Part shown: positions 1 through 9,561 of the stretch, piece after piece
Layout: every line of letters starts with the position of its first letter
Position numbering within the stretch: position 1 is the stretch's first letter
DNA from: Phycisphaerae bacterium
Lineage (GTDB): Bacteria > Planctomycetota > Phycisphaerae > UBA1845 > UTPLA1
Direction of reading: 5' to 3'
Length of the DNA stretch: 64,000 bases
Assembly (NCBI GenBank): GCA_016935885.1
Contig: JAFGQA010000154.1
Coordinates: 1-64,000 of the forward strand
Made by a program: the position numbers and the translations under genes
Notes under the pieces: model-generated
Told to the model about the DNA's origin: nothing
Seen by the model: the letters and a program-made list of their open reading frames with translations, nothing else
Database searches by the model: none

Positions 1-50
1 AATCCTTTCTCGGCACCGGCTTCAGGACCGAGAAGGGATTCTCGGTCCAG
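1..50. repeat. Left copy of a 50-bp perfect inverted repeat
   Basis: These bases are the exact reverse complement of 7601-7650. The copy contains a hairpin (GGACCGAGAA/TTCTCGGTCC) of the dispersed GAGAAGGGATTCTC family. A tail at about 51-87 resembles 7651-7695 in direct orientation and ends in GTACTAG, whose CTAG supplies the accA stop codon. The repeat may extend left of the window. Confidence 0.9.
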
Positions 51-83
51 CAACCGTAGTCGCGTTTCCTGTGAAACGCGGTA

Positions 84-1202
84 CTAGGCTTCGTTGCGCT
101 GGGCCGCTGGGACCTTCGCGGGCGCGGTCTTGACCTTGCCTGCCGCCGACCCGTTCTGCGCGGCATCCCTGGCACGCGTTCTGGCCTTCTTCGTCGGAGC
201 GCTCTTGGCGGCATCCGTGTAGAAAGCCCCCATTTCACGCCACCGCCTGTACCGCCGCTTCAGCACCGTTTCTATCTTGGATCGCCTCAACTCACGCAGT
301 GCATCGATGATGAACTTCTCTACGTTGGCCGCGGCCGCCGTCGGGTCACGGTGCGCGCCGCCCAGCGGCTCCTTGATGATCTCATCGACCAAGCCGAGGC
401 GCTTCAGGTCCTTGGCCGTGAATCTGAGCGACTTCGCCGCCGCGCTGGCCTGCTCGCCGGATTTCCACAGGATCGCCGCGCAGCCCTCCGGCGAGATCAC
501 CGAGTAGTAGGCGTATTCCATCAACGCGACGCGGTCCCCCACGCCGATGCCCAGGGCGCCACCCGATCCCCCCTCGCCGATGACCACGCAGACAACCGGC
601 ACGCGCAGCCGCGACATCTCCTGGAGGTTGACCGCGATGGCGTAGGCGATGCCCCGTTCCTCAGCGCCGATGCCGGGGTAGGCCCCCGCCGTATCGATCA
701 GACAGACGACCGGCACGCCGAACTTCTCCGCCAACCTCATCTTGGCCAATGCCTTGCGGTAGCCCTCCGGATGGGCCATTCCGAAGCAGTTCTCCAACCG
801 CTCCTTCGTGTCCTTGCCCTTGCTGTGACCGACGAACATGCACTTGAAGTTGCCGATCCTGCCGAACCCGGTTATAATCGCTTTGTCGTCTCGGAAATTC
901 CGGTCCCCGTGCAGCTCGCAGAAATCGCGGACCATCATGTTCAGATAGTCTGGTGCCAGCGGCCGCTTGGGATGCCGGGCCATCTGCACGATTTCCCATG
1001 CGTCGAGTTTCGAGTAGAGCTTACGCTTCGCCGTCAACAACTCCGACCGCATGCTCCGGATCATGGCGGAGTGGTCGCGTCCGGTGATCGACTGGCTTGC
1101 CTCCAACTCCCCAATCTGCCGCTCAAGCTTCGCCAGCGGGCGCTCGAACTCCAGGTGCTCTCCGCTGCTCAGTCCAAACGGACCATTCGGAATGGTGCTC
1201 AT
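84..1202 (-). CDS. accA: Acetyl-CoA carboxylase carboxyltransferase subunit alpha
   Basis: AccA pairs with AccD to transfer carboxyl from carboxybiotin-BCCP to acetyl-CoA, making malonyl-CoA for fatty acid synthesis in the cytoplasm. The protein has the N-terminal AccA helical region, the crotonase-fold core with AGAYPGIGAEERG, and the glycine-rich IGEGGSGGALGIG oxyanion segment. It continues past the usual end with about 55 Lys/Ala-rich residues (KKARTRARDAAQ and following), a basic tail not needed for catalysis. I chose the ATG at 1202 because GAGGA lies 7 nt upstream; an ATG at 1217 is in frame but lacks a good site. The TAG stop lies in the CTAG end of a repeat. It is transcribed away from purL. 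Confidence 0.97.
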   Translation of the reverse strand: MSTIPNGPFGLSSGEHLEFERPLAKLERQIGELEASQSITGRDHSAMIRSMRSELLTAKRKLYSKLDAWEIVQMARHPKRPLAPDYLNMMVRDFCELHGDRNFRDDKAIITGFGRIGNFKCMFVGHSKGKDTKERLENCFGMAHPEGYRKALAKMRLAEKFGVPVVCLIDTAGAYPGIGAEERGIAYAIAVNLQEMSRLRVPVVCVVIGEGGSGGALGIGVGDRVALMEYAYYSVISPEGCAAILWKSGEQASAAAKSLRFTAKDLKRLGLVDEIIKEPLGGAHRDPTAAAANVEKFIIDALRELRRSKIETVLKRRYRRWREMGAFYTDAAKSAPTKKARTRARDAAQNGSAAGKVKTAPAKVPAAQRNEA

Positions 1203-1433
1203 CAGGATCCTCGTCATCCAAGCCAGTCAAGGCCCGCGCGTCGGGCACCAGCATGGCACCGGCCGTGACCACTACGTTAGTCTCGTGCCAACGCATCGAC
1301 AAGGAGAATTTGACGCCGCTACTGCGTCGCGGTACGCTCTGGCATCAACCGTCTGCAAGTATATAGTCGTAACTTATTCTACGGCATAATATTACACGTG
1401 ACGACCGGCGGGACGCCGGGTGCCAGGACGCTC

Positions 1434-4400
1434 ATGGGACTTTGGTTGTTTCACGTCTTTCCCCGACCCGATCAGGCCGATCCCCTCGGCCGACAGGTCG
1501 CCCAGATGCTCCGCGACTTCGGCGTCGCCTCCGTCCAAACCGTCCGGACGGCGCGTCACTTCACCATTGGGTTCGCCGACAACATCGCGGGCCAACGTGC
1601 CGTCGCCCAACGCGTCGCCGACGAGTTGCTCACCGATCCCGTGACCGAAGAATGCCGAATCTACCGGCAAGGTGAGACGCCGCCTGGATCCCCCGGCGCG
1701 CTGTCGATGGAAGTCCATTTCAAGCCGGGGGTCACGGACAACGTCGCCGATTCAACCGCTCTCGCCCTCCGGGATATGGGCATCGAGGCCGACAGCGTCC
1801 GCACGGCCCGCCGCTACGAATTGTGTCCCGCGCCAGACGGCGAGGACCTGGCCAAGATCCCCCGCCTGCTCGGCAATGATTGTATCGAAGAAGTCGTTGT
1901 CGGCACCAAGCCGATCGAGCCCCCACCGCCCCCGCCCATCTGTGAATTCACGTTGCGCCGCGTGCTGATTCTGGACCTCGATGACCAAGGTCTTGAACGC
2001 CTCAGTCGCGAGGGACATCTGTTCCTCTCGCTCGAGGAGATGCGGGCTATTCAGGACCACTACCGCACCGCCAAGCGTGACCCGAGCGACCTGGAATTGG
2101 AAACACTCGCCCAGACCTGGTCCGAGCACTGCGTCCACAAGACCATGACATCGGCCGTCAGATACTGCGGTGCCCCGTTTCCGACGCCAGGATGCCAGTG
2201 CCAGCCAGACAATCTCCAATCCCCAATCCCCAATCCCCAATCCCCAATCCCCAATCCCCAATCCCCAATCCCCAATCCCCAATCGTCAACCGCCGATTCG
2301 CGACCCGCAATCGGTGCTCGCCCGTTCGTACGAGACTATGACAACCTCTTGAAGGACACCATCGCCCGTGCCACCGATGAACTCGACGAGGCCGGCCGGG
2401 GCCCGCCGTGCCTCTCGGTCTTCAAGGACAACGCCGGCATCATCGCCTTTGATGACGACTACGGCGTCGCCTTCAAGGTCGAAACACACAACCACCCATC
2501 AGCGATCGAGCCCTACGGTGGCTCGGCAACCGGCATCGGCGGCGTCATCCGTGACGTTCTCGGGTGCGGCCTCGGGGCGAAGCCGATCGCCAACACGGAT
2601 GTCTTCTGCGTCGCCCCACCCGATTGGCCCGTCGACGCCGTCCCCAAAGGCGTCATCCACCCCAGGTCCGTTCTGAAGGGCATCGTGGCCGGTGTCCGCG
2701 ACTACGGCAACCGTATGGGGATCCCCACCGTCAATGGAGCCGTTCACTTCGATCCGCGTTATCTGGGCAATCCACTGGTCTATTGCGGCTGCGTCGGCCT
2801 GATCCCGCGCGACCGGATCGACAAGGCGGCCCGGCCCGGCGACGCCATCGTGCTGATCGGTGGCCGAACCGGCCGCGATGGCATCCACGGCGCCACGTTC
2901 AGCAGCGCCGAGTTGACCGACACCCACGCGGACGAGTTCGCCCATGCCGTCCAGATCGGCAACCCCATCGAAGAAAAGAAGATCCTCGACATCATCCTCC
3001 AGGCCCGAGACTATCCCTGGAAGGAAGACGATCGTTGCGCTTCGCGTGGTTCCGGTGAACCCCACAAGGATGGCCCCCAGAAGAGCCCCCAGCTTTGGCT
3101 GGGGGGCACGCCCGTGGACCAGCATCACGCAGTGGACCAGCATCACACCGTGGACCAGCATCACGCTCATGCATCGGTTCATCCTTCATCCTTCACCCTT
3201 CATCCTTCCAGATGTCTCTACTCCACCATCACGGATTGCGGCGCCGGCGGCCTGTCATCCGCGGTGGGCGAAATGGCCGCCGAGATCGGTGCCGAGGTGG
3301 ACATCGAGAAGGTCCCGCTCAAATACGCCGGGCTCCGGTACGACGAGATCTGGATCTCCGAGGCCCAGGAGCGGATGGTCCTCGCCGTCCCGCCGGGAGA
3401 CGTCGACGCCCTGCTCGCGCTTGCCAAACACGAGGATGTGGAAGCCACCGTCATCGGCCGCTTCTCCGACACCGGCCGCCTGATCGTGCGCTACGACGGC
3501 ACCGAAGTCGGGAACCTCGACGTGCAGTTCCTCCACCACGGCCTGCCAAAGACAGCCAGGCACGCCGAATGGTGGCCGGACACGACGGCAACCTTCGATG
3601 ATGCCGAACCATCGAGCACGGTGGGCTCCGCCGTTTGGCGGCCCGCCGAATGCGTGGCGGAGCTGAAACGCCGACTCGCCGAGCCGTCGACCGCCTCCAA
3701 GCACCAGATCATCCGGCAATACGACCACGAGGTGCAGGCCGGCTCGGTCATCAAGCCGCTCGTTGGCGCGTATGACGGGCCCTCCGACGCCGCGGTCATT
3801 CGCCCCAGATTGGACTCGGACCGCGGCATCGCGATCGGCTGCGGCCTTGCGCCACGACTGGCCGACATCGATCCCTATTGGATGGCCGTCGCCGCCGTCG
3901 ACGAGGCCCTGCGCAACGTCGTTTGTGTCGGTGGCGATCCGGCCAAGACCGCCATCCTGGACAACTTCTGCTGGCCGCGCGTCGATGATCCGCGCAGCCT
4001 CGGTGCCCTGGTCCGCGCCTGCCAGGCCTGCCACGACGTTGCCAAGGCCTACGGTCTGCCCTTCATTAGCGGTAAGGACTCGCTCAACAACGAGTTCGCC
4101 ATGAACGACGCCGACGCGACGGCGCTACACGAATTCCTCGCGAAGAAGTGGCCCCACTTGGACAAGCCCGCCGCCGCCCATAAGTCGCCGGGCCGTGAAT
4201 CCCCGACCCACAATCCCCGACCGTCCGTCGTCAATCCCCAATCGTCAATCCCCAATCGTCAATCGTCGAACCGCCTCGCCATCCCCTACACGCTGCTGAT
4301 CTCCGCCGTGTCGTTGATCGATGACGTCAACCGCTGCATCGCCGCGGCACCGCGTCCGGTCAATGGCGAGGCCACGTTGTTCTACTGCCGCATGGCAGCC

Positions 4401-4841
4401 ACGGGCTGGCCCGCCGTGGACCTCGATTCGGTGGCCCGGCTGCACAGGAAAGTTGGCGATCTGGTTCGATCGGGCGCGGTGGTCGCTGCCCACGATTGCA
4501 GCGAGGGCGGACCGGCCGTCGCCGTCGCCGAAATGGCCCTGGCCACCGGTCTGGAAACACGATTCCTTCTTGCCGGGTCCGGTCCAACTCCGGACCCGTT
4601 CGCCGAGCCTCCGTCCGGCTACATCCTCCAGGCAGCCGATCTCGCCGGCCTTCACGCGCTCACCGACGTCCCAGGCATCGCCGTCACGAAGATCGCCCGG
4701 ATGTGCGAGGCCACGAACGAACCGGCCTTCCGTTTCGTCGCGGCTGATTCGAAGGCACCTCGCGCCGCGCCCTTACAACCAACTGCCTCCGCTTCGCTCC
4801 CCGAGCTTCGATACGCCTGGTCTGCCCCGCTGGACTGGTAG
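1434..4841 (+). CDS. purL: Phosphoribosylformylglycinamidine synthase, PurS-PurS-PurL fusion
   Basis: This is the synthetase of FGAM synthase (fourth step of purine synthesis), converting FGAR to FGAM with ATP and ammonia. Two PurS-like segments lie at the N terminus (about residues 1-75 and 95-165; the second has [12 protein letters not shown]). The PurL body shows [58 protein letters not shown] and [11 protein letters not shown]. There is no C-terminal PurQ glutaminase, so a separate PurQ should supply ammonia. Three low-complexity repeat insertions interrupt the protein in frame and lie between conserved blocks. I chose ATG 1434 (AGGA 8 nt upstream) over an in-frame GTG at 1398 that lies in repeat-like sequence. 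Confidence 0.93.
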   Translation: MGLWLFHVFPRPDQADPLGRQVAQMLRDFGVASVQTVRTARHFTIGFADNIAGQRAVAQRVADELLTDPVTEECRIYRQGETPPGSPGALSMEVHFKPGVTDNVADSTALALRDMGIEADSVRTARRYELCPAPDGEDLAKIPRLLGNDCIEEVVVGTKPIEPPPPPPICEFTLRRVLILDLDDQGLERLSREGHLFLSLEEMRAIQDHYRTAKRDPSDLELETLAQTWSEHCVHKTMTSAVRYCGAPFPTPGCQCQPDNLQSPIPNPQSPIPNPQSPIPNPQSSTADSRPAIGARPFVRDYDNLLKDTIARATDELDEAGRGPPCLSVFKDNAGIIAFDDDYGVAFKVETHNHPSAIEPYGGSATGIGGVIRDVLGCGLGAKPIANTDVFCVAPPDWPVDAVPKGVIHPRSVLKGIVAGVRDYGNRMGIPTVNGAVHFDPRYLGNPLVYCGCVGLIPRDRIDKAARPGDAIVLIGGRTGRDGIHGATFSSAELTDTHADEFAHAVQIGNPIEEKKILDIILQARDYPWKEDDRCASRGSGEPHKDGPQKSPQLWLGGTPVDQHHAVDQHHTVDQHHAHASVHPSSFTLHPSRCLYSTITDCGAGGLSSAVGEMAAEIGAEVDIEKVPLKYAGLRYDEIWISEAQERMVLAVPPGDVDALLALAKHEDVEATVIGRFSDTGRLIVRYDGTEVGNLDVQFLHHGLPKTARHAEWWPDTTATFDDAEPSSTVGSAVWRPAECVAELKRRLAEPSTASKHQIIRQYDHEVQAGSVIKPLVGAYDGPSDAAVIRPRLDSDRGIAIGCGLAPRLADIDPYWMAVAAVDEALRNVVCVGGDPAKTAILDNFCWPRVDDPRSLGALVRACQACHDVAKAYGLPFISGKDSLNNEFAMNDADATALHEFLAKKWPHLDKPAAAHKSPGRESPTHNPRPSVVNPQSSIPNRQSSNRLAIPYTLLISAVSLIDDVNRCIAAAPRPVNGEATLFYCRMAATGWPAVDLDSVARLHRKVGDLVRSGAVVAAHDCSEGGPAVAVAEMALATGLETRFLLAGSGPTPDPFAEPPSGYILQAADLAGLHALTDVPGIAVTKIARMCEATNEPAFRFVAADSKAPRAAPLQPTASASLPELRYAWSAPLDW
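2205..2290 (+). repeat. CCCCAAT heptanucleotide tandem repeat inside purL
   Basis: About ten copies of CCCCAAT run in tandem. Three heptamers make 21 bp, so the frame reads as a seven-residue repeat QSPIPNP, about three times. It separates the SEHCVHKTM block from the next conserved PurL block. A gain or loss of one heptamer would shift the frame. Confidence 0.95.
3045..3218 (+). repeat. Second in-frame repeat insertion in purL
   Basis: The insertion has three parts. First is a palindrome (agcccccagc / gctggggggc). Then come three copies of a GTGGACCAGCATCAC unit, read as VDQHH. Last is a run of TTCATCC heptamers at about 3178-3215. It lies between the [11 protein letters not shown] and [10 protein letters not shown] motifs, which adjoin more closely in ordinary PurL. 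Confidence 0.88.
4186..4275 (+). repeat. Third in-frame repeat insertion in purL, CAATCCC/CAATCGT heptamers
   Basis: Degenerate heptamers of the CAATCCC and CAATCGT type encode a low-complexity stretch rich in N, P, Q and S. It lies between the [11 protein letters not shown] region and the next PurM-like strand ([15 protein letters not shown]). Confidence 0.88.
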
Positions 4842-4982
4842 TAGGTTCGTTGCGTATGTCAACCTAACCAATGAATACGGCTTGTCTTGAGACTCGTATG
4901 ACTCTCCTGGCTTTCTTCCTTGTTTACGTTCCAGTTGTTGGCAGTTTGCCGTGTAACAACCGTTCTCCGCTTCCGGTGGTTC

Positions 4983-6254
4983 TCACTTCAGCGCCTTTGA
5001 AATCGTGAAGATCGGAAGGAGTAGGGCGAGGACGAGGCCACCGACGACGACACCGAGGAACATGACGATCGCCGGCTCCAACAGGCTGGTCATGGCCTTG
5101 ATGGCGGTGTTGAGTTCGGCTTCGCAGTGCTTTGCCACGCGTCCCATTACGGGGCCGAGTTGGCCGCTCCTCTCGCCGGCACTGAGCATCTTGTTGATCG
5201 CCCTGGGCACTTGCCGGCTGTCGGCGAGGGCCTCGGAGACCTGTTGGCCCGTCTCGAGTCGATCGTTGACGGTGTTCCACATCTTCTCGTATGCCATGCT
5301 GCCGCACGCGCTGGCCGTCAACCGGACGCCGTCGAGCATCGAGACGCCCGACTGGATCATCGTGCCCAAGGTGTGCAGGCTGCGGGCCAGATAGGCCTTG
5401 TGAAACAGCGGGCCCAGAAGTGGCAGACCGAGCTTGATGGCTTCGGCCTTGAGTCGGCCTGCCGGCGTGCGGAAGTAGAGGAACAGCCCCACGCTGGCGG
5501 CAACGAGGCCGCCGAGGACATAAAGGCCGTAGGCGACGAGGACATCACTGAATACCAACAATGCCCGGGTGATGCTCGGCAGGCTGTCCTCCTTGCCGGC
5601 GTAGATTGAGCCGAATTTCGGCAAGACGAAGGTCATGAGGAAGATGGTCACGCCGATCGCAAACACGAACATGACAATGGGGTATGTGATCGCCCCTTTG
5701 ATCTTCTTGGTCATCACCCGCTGGTCTTCGAGGTGCCGGGCCAAACGCTCGAGCATCGAACCCATCTGTCCGGAAGCTTCTGATGCCTTCATCAGGCTGA
5801 CGTAGACCGTCGGGAACACGTCGGGACACTCCGCCAACGCCGCGGAGAACTCAGATCCCGCGGTCACCTTGTCGATGACGCGGTCAAGTGCCTTGGCAAA
5901 TCTGGGTGAATTGCCTTCATGCGTACACGCCTCCAACGCCTCGGACAGTGATACGCCCGTCTCGACCATGACCGCCAATTGATTGGTGAAGAAGATGAGG
6001 TCGTCGGGCCGGTACTTCTCCCGGAAGATCCTCGAGCCCTTTGCGGAGCGTGCCGAGGAAGGACTTTCTGTCCAGCCGGTGTGCGCGTGCCCGTCCTGGC
6101 CAAAGCCGGAGGCTCCTTGCTTGGGGGCGACGCGAACCACGAACTTGCCCTCGCCGCGAACGATCTTCGCGGCCTGGGCCTGCGACGATGCCGTGACCTC
6201 GTCTTCGACCAGGGCACCTGTGTCGTCGCGTGCAACATACGTAAACACAGGCAT
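4983..6254 (-). CDS. pilC: Type IV pilus / type II secretion inner-membrane platform protein PilC
   Basis: PilC/GspF is the polytopic platform that couples the cytoplasmic ATPases to pilus assembly. The 423 residues match the family length. The start MPVFTYVARDDTGALVEDEV is the typical soluble N terminus. Two T2SF domains follow, each with the conserved GVSL / GVSM start (residues about 110 and 310). Three hydrophobic spans are visible near residues 210-235, 260-280 and 395-418. A low-complexity linker of about 25 residues separates the N-terminal piece from the first T2SF domain. The start lies 25 bp after the pilT stop, and it is the last gene of the pilus locus, convergent with purL. Confidence 0.96.
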   Translation of the reverse strand: MPVFTYVARDDTGALVEDEVTASSQAQAAKIVRGEGKFVVRVAPKQGASGFGQDGHAHTGWTESPSSARSAKGSRIFREKYRPDDLIFFTNQLAVMVETGVSLSEALEACTHEGNSPRFAKALDRVIDKVTAGSEFSAALAECPDVFPTVYVSLMKASEASGQMGSMLERLARHLEDQRVMTKKIKGAITYPIVMFVFAIGVTIFLMTFVLPKFGSIYAGKEDSLPSITRALLVFSDVLVAYGLYVLGGLVAASVGLFLYFRTPAGRLKAEAIKLGLPLLGPLFHKAYLARSLHTLGTMIQSGVSMLDGVRLTASACGSMAYEKMWNTVNDRLETGQQVSEALADSRQVPRAINKMLSAGERSGQLGPVMGRVAKHCEAELNTAIKAMTSLLEPAIVMFLGVVVGGLVLALLLPIFTISKALK

Positions 6255-6279
6255 GAGCGGTTCCTTGAACGATGAGCCT

Positions 6280-7503
6280 TTAGCTTCCAGTCATGATCTC
6301 TGATCGCTGCGTGCTGACGACTCTGTGTGGTTGTCCAATCAACTTCTCCAGCCGTTGCGGGTTGGCCGCCACGGCGAACGCATCTCGCGCATCAGCACGA
6401 CCCGTGCGGACCAGTTTGACAAGCGATTGCTCCAACGTGTGCATTCCCTGCCGCTTACCCGTTTCCACCATTGAGTAGATGAGGTGGGTCTCATTGTCGC
6501 GAATGGCCCGAGAGATGGCCGACGTGGCAACCAGGATCTCCGTCGCGGGGGTTAGCGCATCGTTCAGGCGATCTCGCACGAGGGCCTGGCAGACAATCGC
6601 TCGCAACGACGCGGCCAACTGCGTCCGGATCTGCGGCTGTTGGGATGATGGGAACACGTCAATGATCCTTGCCAGTGTCTGGGCCGCGCTCGACGTGTGC
6701 AGGCTCGCCAGGACCAAGTGGCCCGTCTCGGCGGCGGTCAGTGCCGTGGCCACCGTTTCCAAGTCGCGCATTTCACCGATGAGAATGACGTCCGGCCGCT
6801 GACGCAGGACGTGCCGCAGCGCCGACGCGAAGGACGGACTGTCCTCCCCGATCTGTCGCTGCTCGATCAGGCACGTGCCGTGATTGAAAGCGAACTCGAT
6901 CGGATCCTCGATGGTGATCACGTGATCGGAGCGGGTCCGACTCATATGGTCGATGACCGCGGCGAGCGTCGTGCTCTTGCCCTGGCCGGTGCCACCGGTG
7001 ACGAGCACCAGGCCGCTGGGGAAGTTGGCGAACTCCAATATCTGCGCCGGCAGGCCCAATCGCTCGAACGAGGGCACACGTATTGGAATCGCCCTGAACG
7101 CGGCCGCCAGCGTCCCACGCTGGTAGTGGATGTTCGCGCGGTACCTGCCGATACGTGGGAGCGTGAAGCCGAAATCCAAATCGCGCACTTCATAGAGTCT
7201 TGCCCTTTGGGCGTCTGACAACACCGCCTCCAGGCAGGTCGTGACATCCTCGGCGCTCATCGTCTCCTCAACGAGCGACGACCATTGCCCGCGCGCGTAG
7301 ATGGTAGGCTTCGTGTCCGCGATCAGGAGAAGGTCGCTCGCGTCGTGCTTCGCGGCCTCTGTTAGAAGACCTGCGAGCGGGCCGTCGTGCCCGCGGTGGC
7401 CTCGTTCATCGACCATCGGGGCCATCGGTTCGATTCCTGCCTGCGTCCGGCTCGATGCGTCCACGCGGCTTGCCGTTTGGCGGATTTCAACGTGTTTCAG
7501 CAT
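6280..7503 (-). CDS. pilT: Type IV pilus retraction ATPase PilT
   Basis: PilT is the hexameric ATPase that depolymerises the pilus. The protein has a PAS-like N-terminal domain, Walker A GGTGQGKSTT (about residues 170-179), Walker B with VILIGEMRD (about 239) and the His box AAETGHLVLASLHT (about 258). An AIRD-type C-terminal helix is seen as AISRAIRDNE. I chose ATG 7503 because GGGAGA lies just upstream; an in-frame GTG at 7524 would add seven residues. It sits between pilB and pilC. The presence of PilT argues for a retractable type IV pilus rather than a pure type II secretion system. Confidence 0.95.
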   Translation of the reverse strand: MLKHVEIRQTASRVDASSRTQAGIEPMAPMVDERGHRGHDGPLAGLLTEAAKHDASDLLLIADTKPTIYARGQWSSLVEETMSAEDVTTCLEAVLSDAQRARLYEVRDLDFGFTLPRIGRYRANIHYQRGTLAAAFRAIPIRVPSFERLGLPAQILEFANFPSGLVLVTGGTGQGKSTTLAAVIDHMSRTRSDHVITIEDPIEFAFNHGTCLIEQRQIGEDSPSFASALRHVLRQRPDVILIGEMRDLETVATALTAAETGHLVLASLHTSSAAQTLARIIDVFPSSQQPQIRTQLAASLRAIVCQALVRDRLNDALTPATEILVATSAISRAIRDNETHLIYSMVETGKRQGMHTLEQSLVKLVRTGRADARDAFAVAANPQRLEKLIGQPHRVVSTQRSEIMTGS

Positions 7504-7524
7504 TCCCGTTCTCCCGGTCAACAC

Positions 7525-7725
7525 TCAGCGATCAGCCGACAGCCTTCAGGAGCCAACAGCCAACAGCTAATAGCTAGCAGCTAGTAGCACGATTGCTGGA
7601 CTGGACCGAGAATCCCTTCTCGGTCCTGAAGCCGGTGCCGAGAAAGGATTCTTGGCAGAGCGTACAGTCGTTCTATTTCTGAAACGCCGTACTAGTAGCT
7701 AATAGCTGTCCATCTGTTCAGCTGT
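7525..7725. repeat. Intergenic repeat cluster between pilB and pilT
   Basis: The spacer starts with AGCCAAC/AGCTAAT-type heptamers (about 7550-7590), continues with the inverted repeat copy at 7601-7650 and its GTACTAG tail (to 7695), and ends in loose AGTAGCT/AATAGCT heptamers next to the pilB stop. No gene is visible in it. Confidence 0.85.
7601..7650. repeat. Right copy of the 50-bp perfect inverted repeat
   Basis: This is identical to the reverse complement of bases 1-50. It includes the hairpin GGACCGAGAA-TCCC-TTCTCGGTCC. With the left copy it brackets accA, purL, pilC and pilT. Confidence 0.93.
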
Positions 7726-9417
7726 TCAAGCTGAACAAACACGAAACACCTCCTCAACCGTTGTGATGCCGGAGCGAGCCTTCTCCATTCCGTCGCTGTA
7801 CAGCGTGGTCATGTCGGACTCGACGGCCAGTCTCCGGAGTGCTTGCAGCGTGGCGCCCTCGGAAATCGCCTGGCGGATGTCATCATCCGGCACGAACAAC
7901 TCGTACACGCCGATTCGCCCCAGGTAGCCCGTGCCGTGGCATTTGGCGCAGCCCTCCCCTCGCATGAGCCTTTCGACAGCGAGCCCGAGCTTCTCCATGG
8001 CGTGCCTGATGCTCGGCGTCGGGGTGTGTTCTTCCTTACAGTGCGGGCAGATCTTTCGCACCAATCTTTGGGCCAGAATCGCGCCCAGCGACGCGCTGAT
8101 AAGGAAGTCCTCGACGCCGATATTGTTGAGTCTGACGACCGCCGCTGGGGCGTCGTTCGTGTGGAGGGTGGACAGGACCATGTGGCCGGTCAGGGCGGCC
8201 TGGACCGCCGTCTTGGCGGTGTCGTCGTCGCGGATCTCGCCAACCATGATGACGTCGGGATCCTGCCGCAGGAGTGCGCGCAGCACGGTGGCGAACTTGA
8301 GGCCGATCTTCTCGTTTACCTGGAACTGGTTGATGCGCCGCAGGTTGTACTCGATGGGGTCCTCGACCGTGCAGACGTTTCGCTCCGGAGTATTGATCTC
8401 GGACAGGGCCGCGTAGAGCGTGGTGCTCTTTCCGGAGCCCGTCGGGCCGGTGACAAGCACGAGGCCGTACGGTTGGCTCAGCAGGTTGCGGAATCGCTTG
8501 AGCATGTCGATGGAGAATCCCAGCGTCTCGAGGTTGATCAGGGCCTTGGTGTTGTCGATGATGCGGATCACGACCTTCTCGCCGTACATGTTCGGCAGCG
8601 TGGAGACCCGCAGATCGATCGGCCGGCCCTCCATCATGACGTGGATGCCCCCGTCTTGTGGCAATCGTCGCTCGGCGATGTCCAGGCCGGCCATAATCTT
8701 GATGCGTGATACGATAGGCGCCATCATCTGGGGCGGCGGGCTCAGCTTCTCGTAGAGCACGCCATCGACGCGATTGCGAATACGCAGATTCGCCTCGTCG
8801 GGCTCGATGTGGATGTCACTCGCGCCTTCCTTCACGGCTGTGTAGATCAGATAGTTCACGAGCTTGATGACCGGCGAGTCGCCGGCCATGCCTTCAAGGT
8901 TCGTAATGTCGTCGGCCTTGGATTCAATGAGCTCGAATGTGTCCGCCGAAACGTCCTCAATGATGTCGTCGATCACGAACACGTTCGCGGCATTGATGTA
9001 CTGGGCGAGAATCGCCTGGATGTCGGCACCGGACGCCGCGACGATCTGGACCGTGCAGTGCGTGATTCGGGAGATCTCCTCTATCAGGAACACGTTCGAT
9101 GGCTCGCTCATGGCCACGGTCAGCACATTGTTGACCTTGAACAGCGGCAGCACCGTGTGCTTCTCGAGGAAATCGCGGGGCACGAGTTCGATCACATTGA
9201 CGTCAGCCAGGCGCGGCGTCAGCTTCGCGTACGGAACGTTGTAGGCCTCCGCCAATGCCTCGACGACCTGATCCTGGGTGGCGATGCCCAGTTCGACGAG
9301 GATCTCGCCGAGGAGTTGCCTGTGATCGCGTTGCTGCTGTTCCTCAATGGCGGCGTCGATCTGCTCCTGCGTGAGGATTCCCTTGGCCAGGAGGATCTGG
9401 CCAACCTGCTTTCGCAT
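7726..9417 (-). CDS. pilB: Type IV pilus assembly ATPase PilB (GspE family)
   Basis: PilB powers pilus extension. The N-terminal MshEN/GspE-N domain begins MRKQVGQILLAKGILTQEQ. The catalytic half has Walker A GPTGSGKSTT (about residues 324-333), IMVGEIRDDDTA (about 390-400) and ALTGHMVLSTLHTND. A zinc-binding tetracysteine follows (CPHC near 457, CAKC near 490), which is characteristic of PilB/GspE and absent from PilT. I chose the ATG at 9417 because it starts the conserved domain; an ATG at 9441 is also in frame. Its MshEN domain is the site where relatives bind c-di-GMP, which fits the nearby HD-GYP gene. Binding is inferred, not seen. Confidence 0.95.
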   Translation of the reverse strand: MRKQVGQILLAKGILTQEQIDAAIEEQQQRDHRQLLGEILVELGIATQDQVVEALAEAYNVPYAKLTPRLADVNVIELVPRDFLEKHTVLPLFKVNNVLTVAMSEPSNVFLIEEISRITHCTVQIVAASGADIQAILAQYINAANVFVIDDIIEDVSADTFELIESKADDITNLEGMAGDSPVIKLVNYLIYTAVKEGASDIHIEPDEANLRIRNRVDGVLYEKLSPPPQMMAPIVSRIKIMAGLDIAERRLPQDGGIHVMMEGRPIDLRVSTLPNMYGEKVVIRIIDNTKALINLETLGFSIDMLKRFRNLLSQPYGLVLVTGPTGSGKSTTLYAALSEINTPERNVCTVEDPIEYNLRRINQFQVNEKIGLKFATVLRALLRQDPDVIMVGEIRDDDTAKTAVQAALTGHMVLSTLHTNDAPAAVVRLNNIGVEDFLISASLGAILAQRLVRKICPHCKEEHTPTPSIRHAMEKLGLAVERLMRGEGCAKCHGTGYLGRIGVYELFVPDDDIRQAISEGATLQALRRLAVESDMTTLYSDGMEKARSGITTVEEVFRVCSA

Positions 9418-9441
9418 AGCTGTCTTCGTCGCCGGGCACAT

Positions 9442-9561
9442 CAGAGGTTATCAGTCATCAGTTGTCAGTCTTCAGTTCTCGGAGGTCAGTTCCTGCGGGA
9501 GATTGTCAATCGCCGGTCGTCCGTCTTCCCATACTGACGACTGAAGACCGATGACTGACGA
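9442..9561. repeat. TCAGT-type heptamer repeat between STAS and pilB genes
   Basis: Units of seven bases (TATCAGT, CATCAGT, TGTCAGT, CTTCAGT) run from about 9447. Complementary units (TACTGAC, GACTGAA, GACTGAC) run at about 9530-9560, so the region could fold into a long imperfect hairpin. It separates the signalling genes from pilB and contains no gene. Confidence 0.85.

Noticed and set aside
1398..1433. GTG at 1398 as the purL start
   Set aside because: The 12 extra codons come from a CCGGCGGGACGCCGG repeat-like sequence, and the ATG at 1434 has a better-placed AGGA.
7415..7445. A GGTTCGATTCC stretch resembling a tRNA T-arm
   Set aside because: It lies within the N-terminal coding part of pilT and no matching acceptor, D or anticodon arms surround it.
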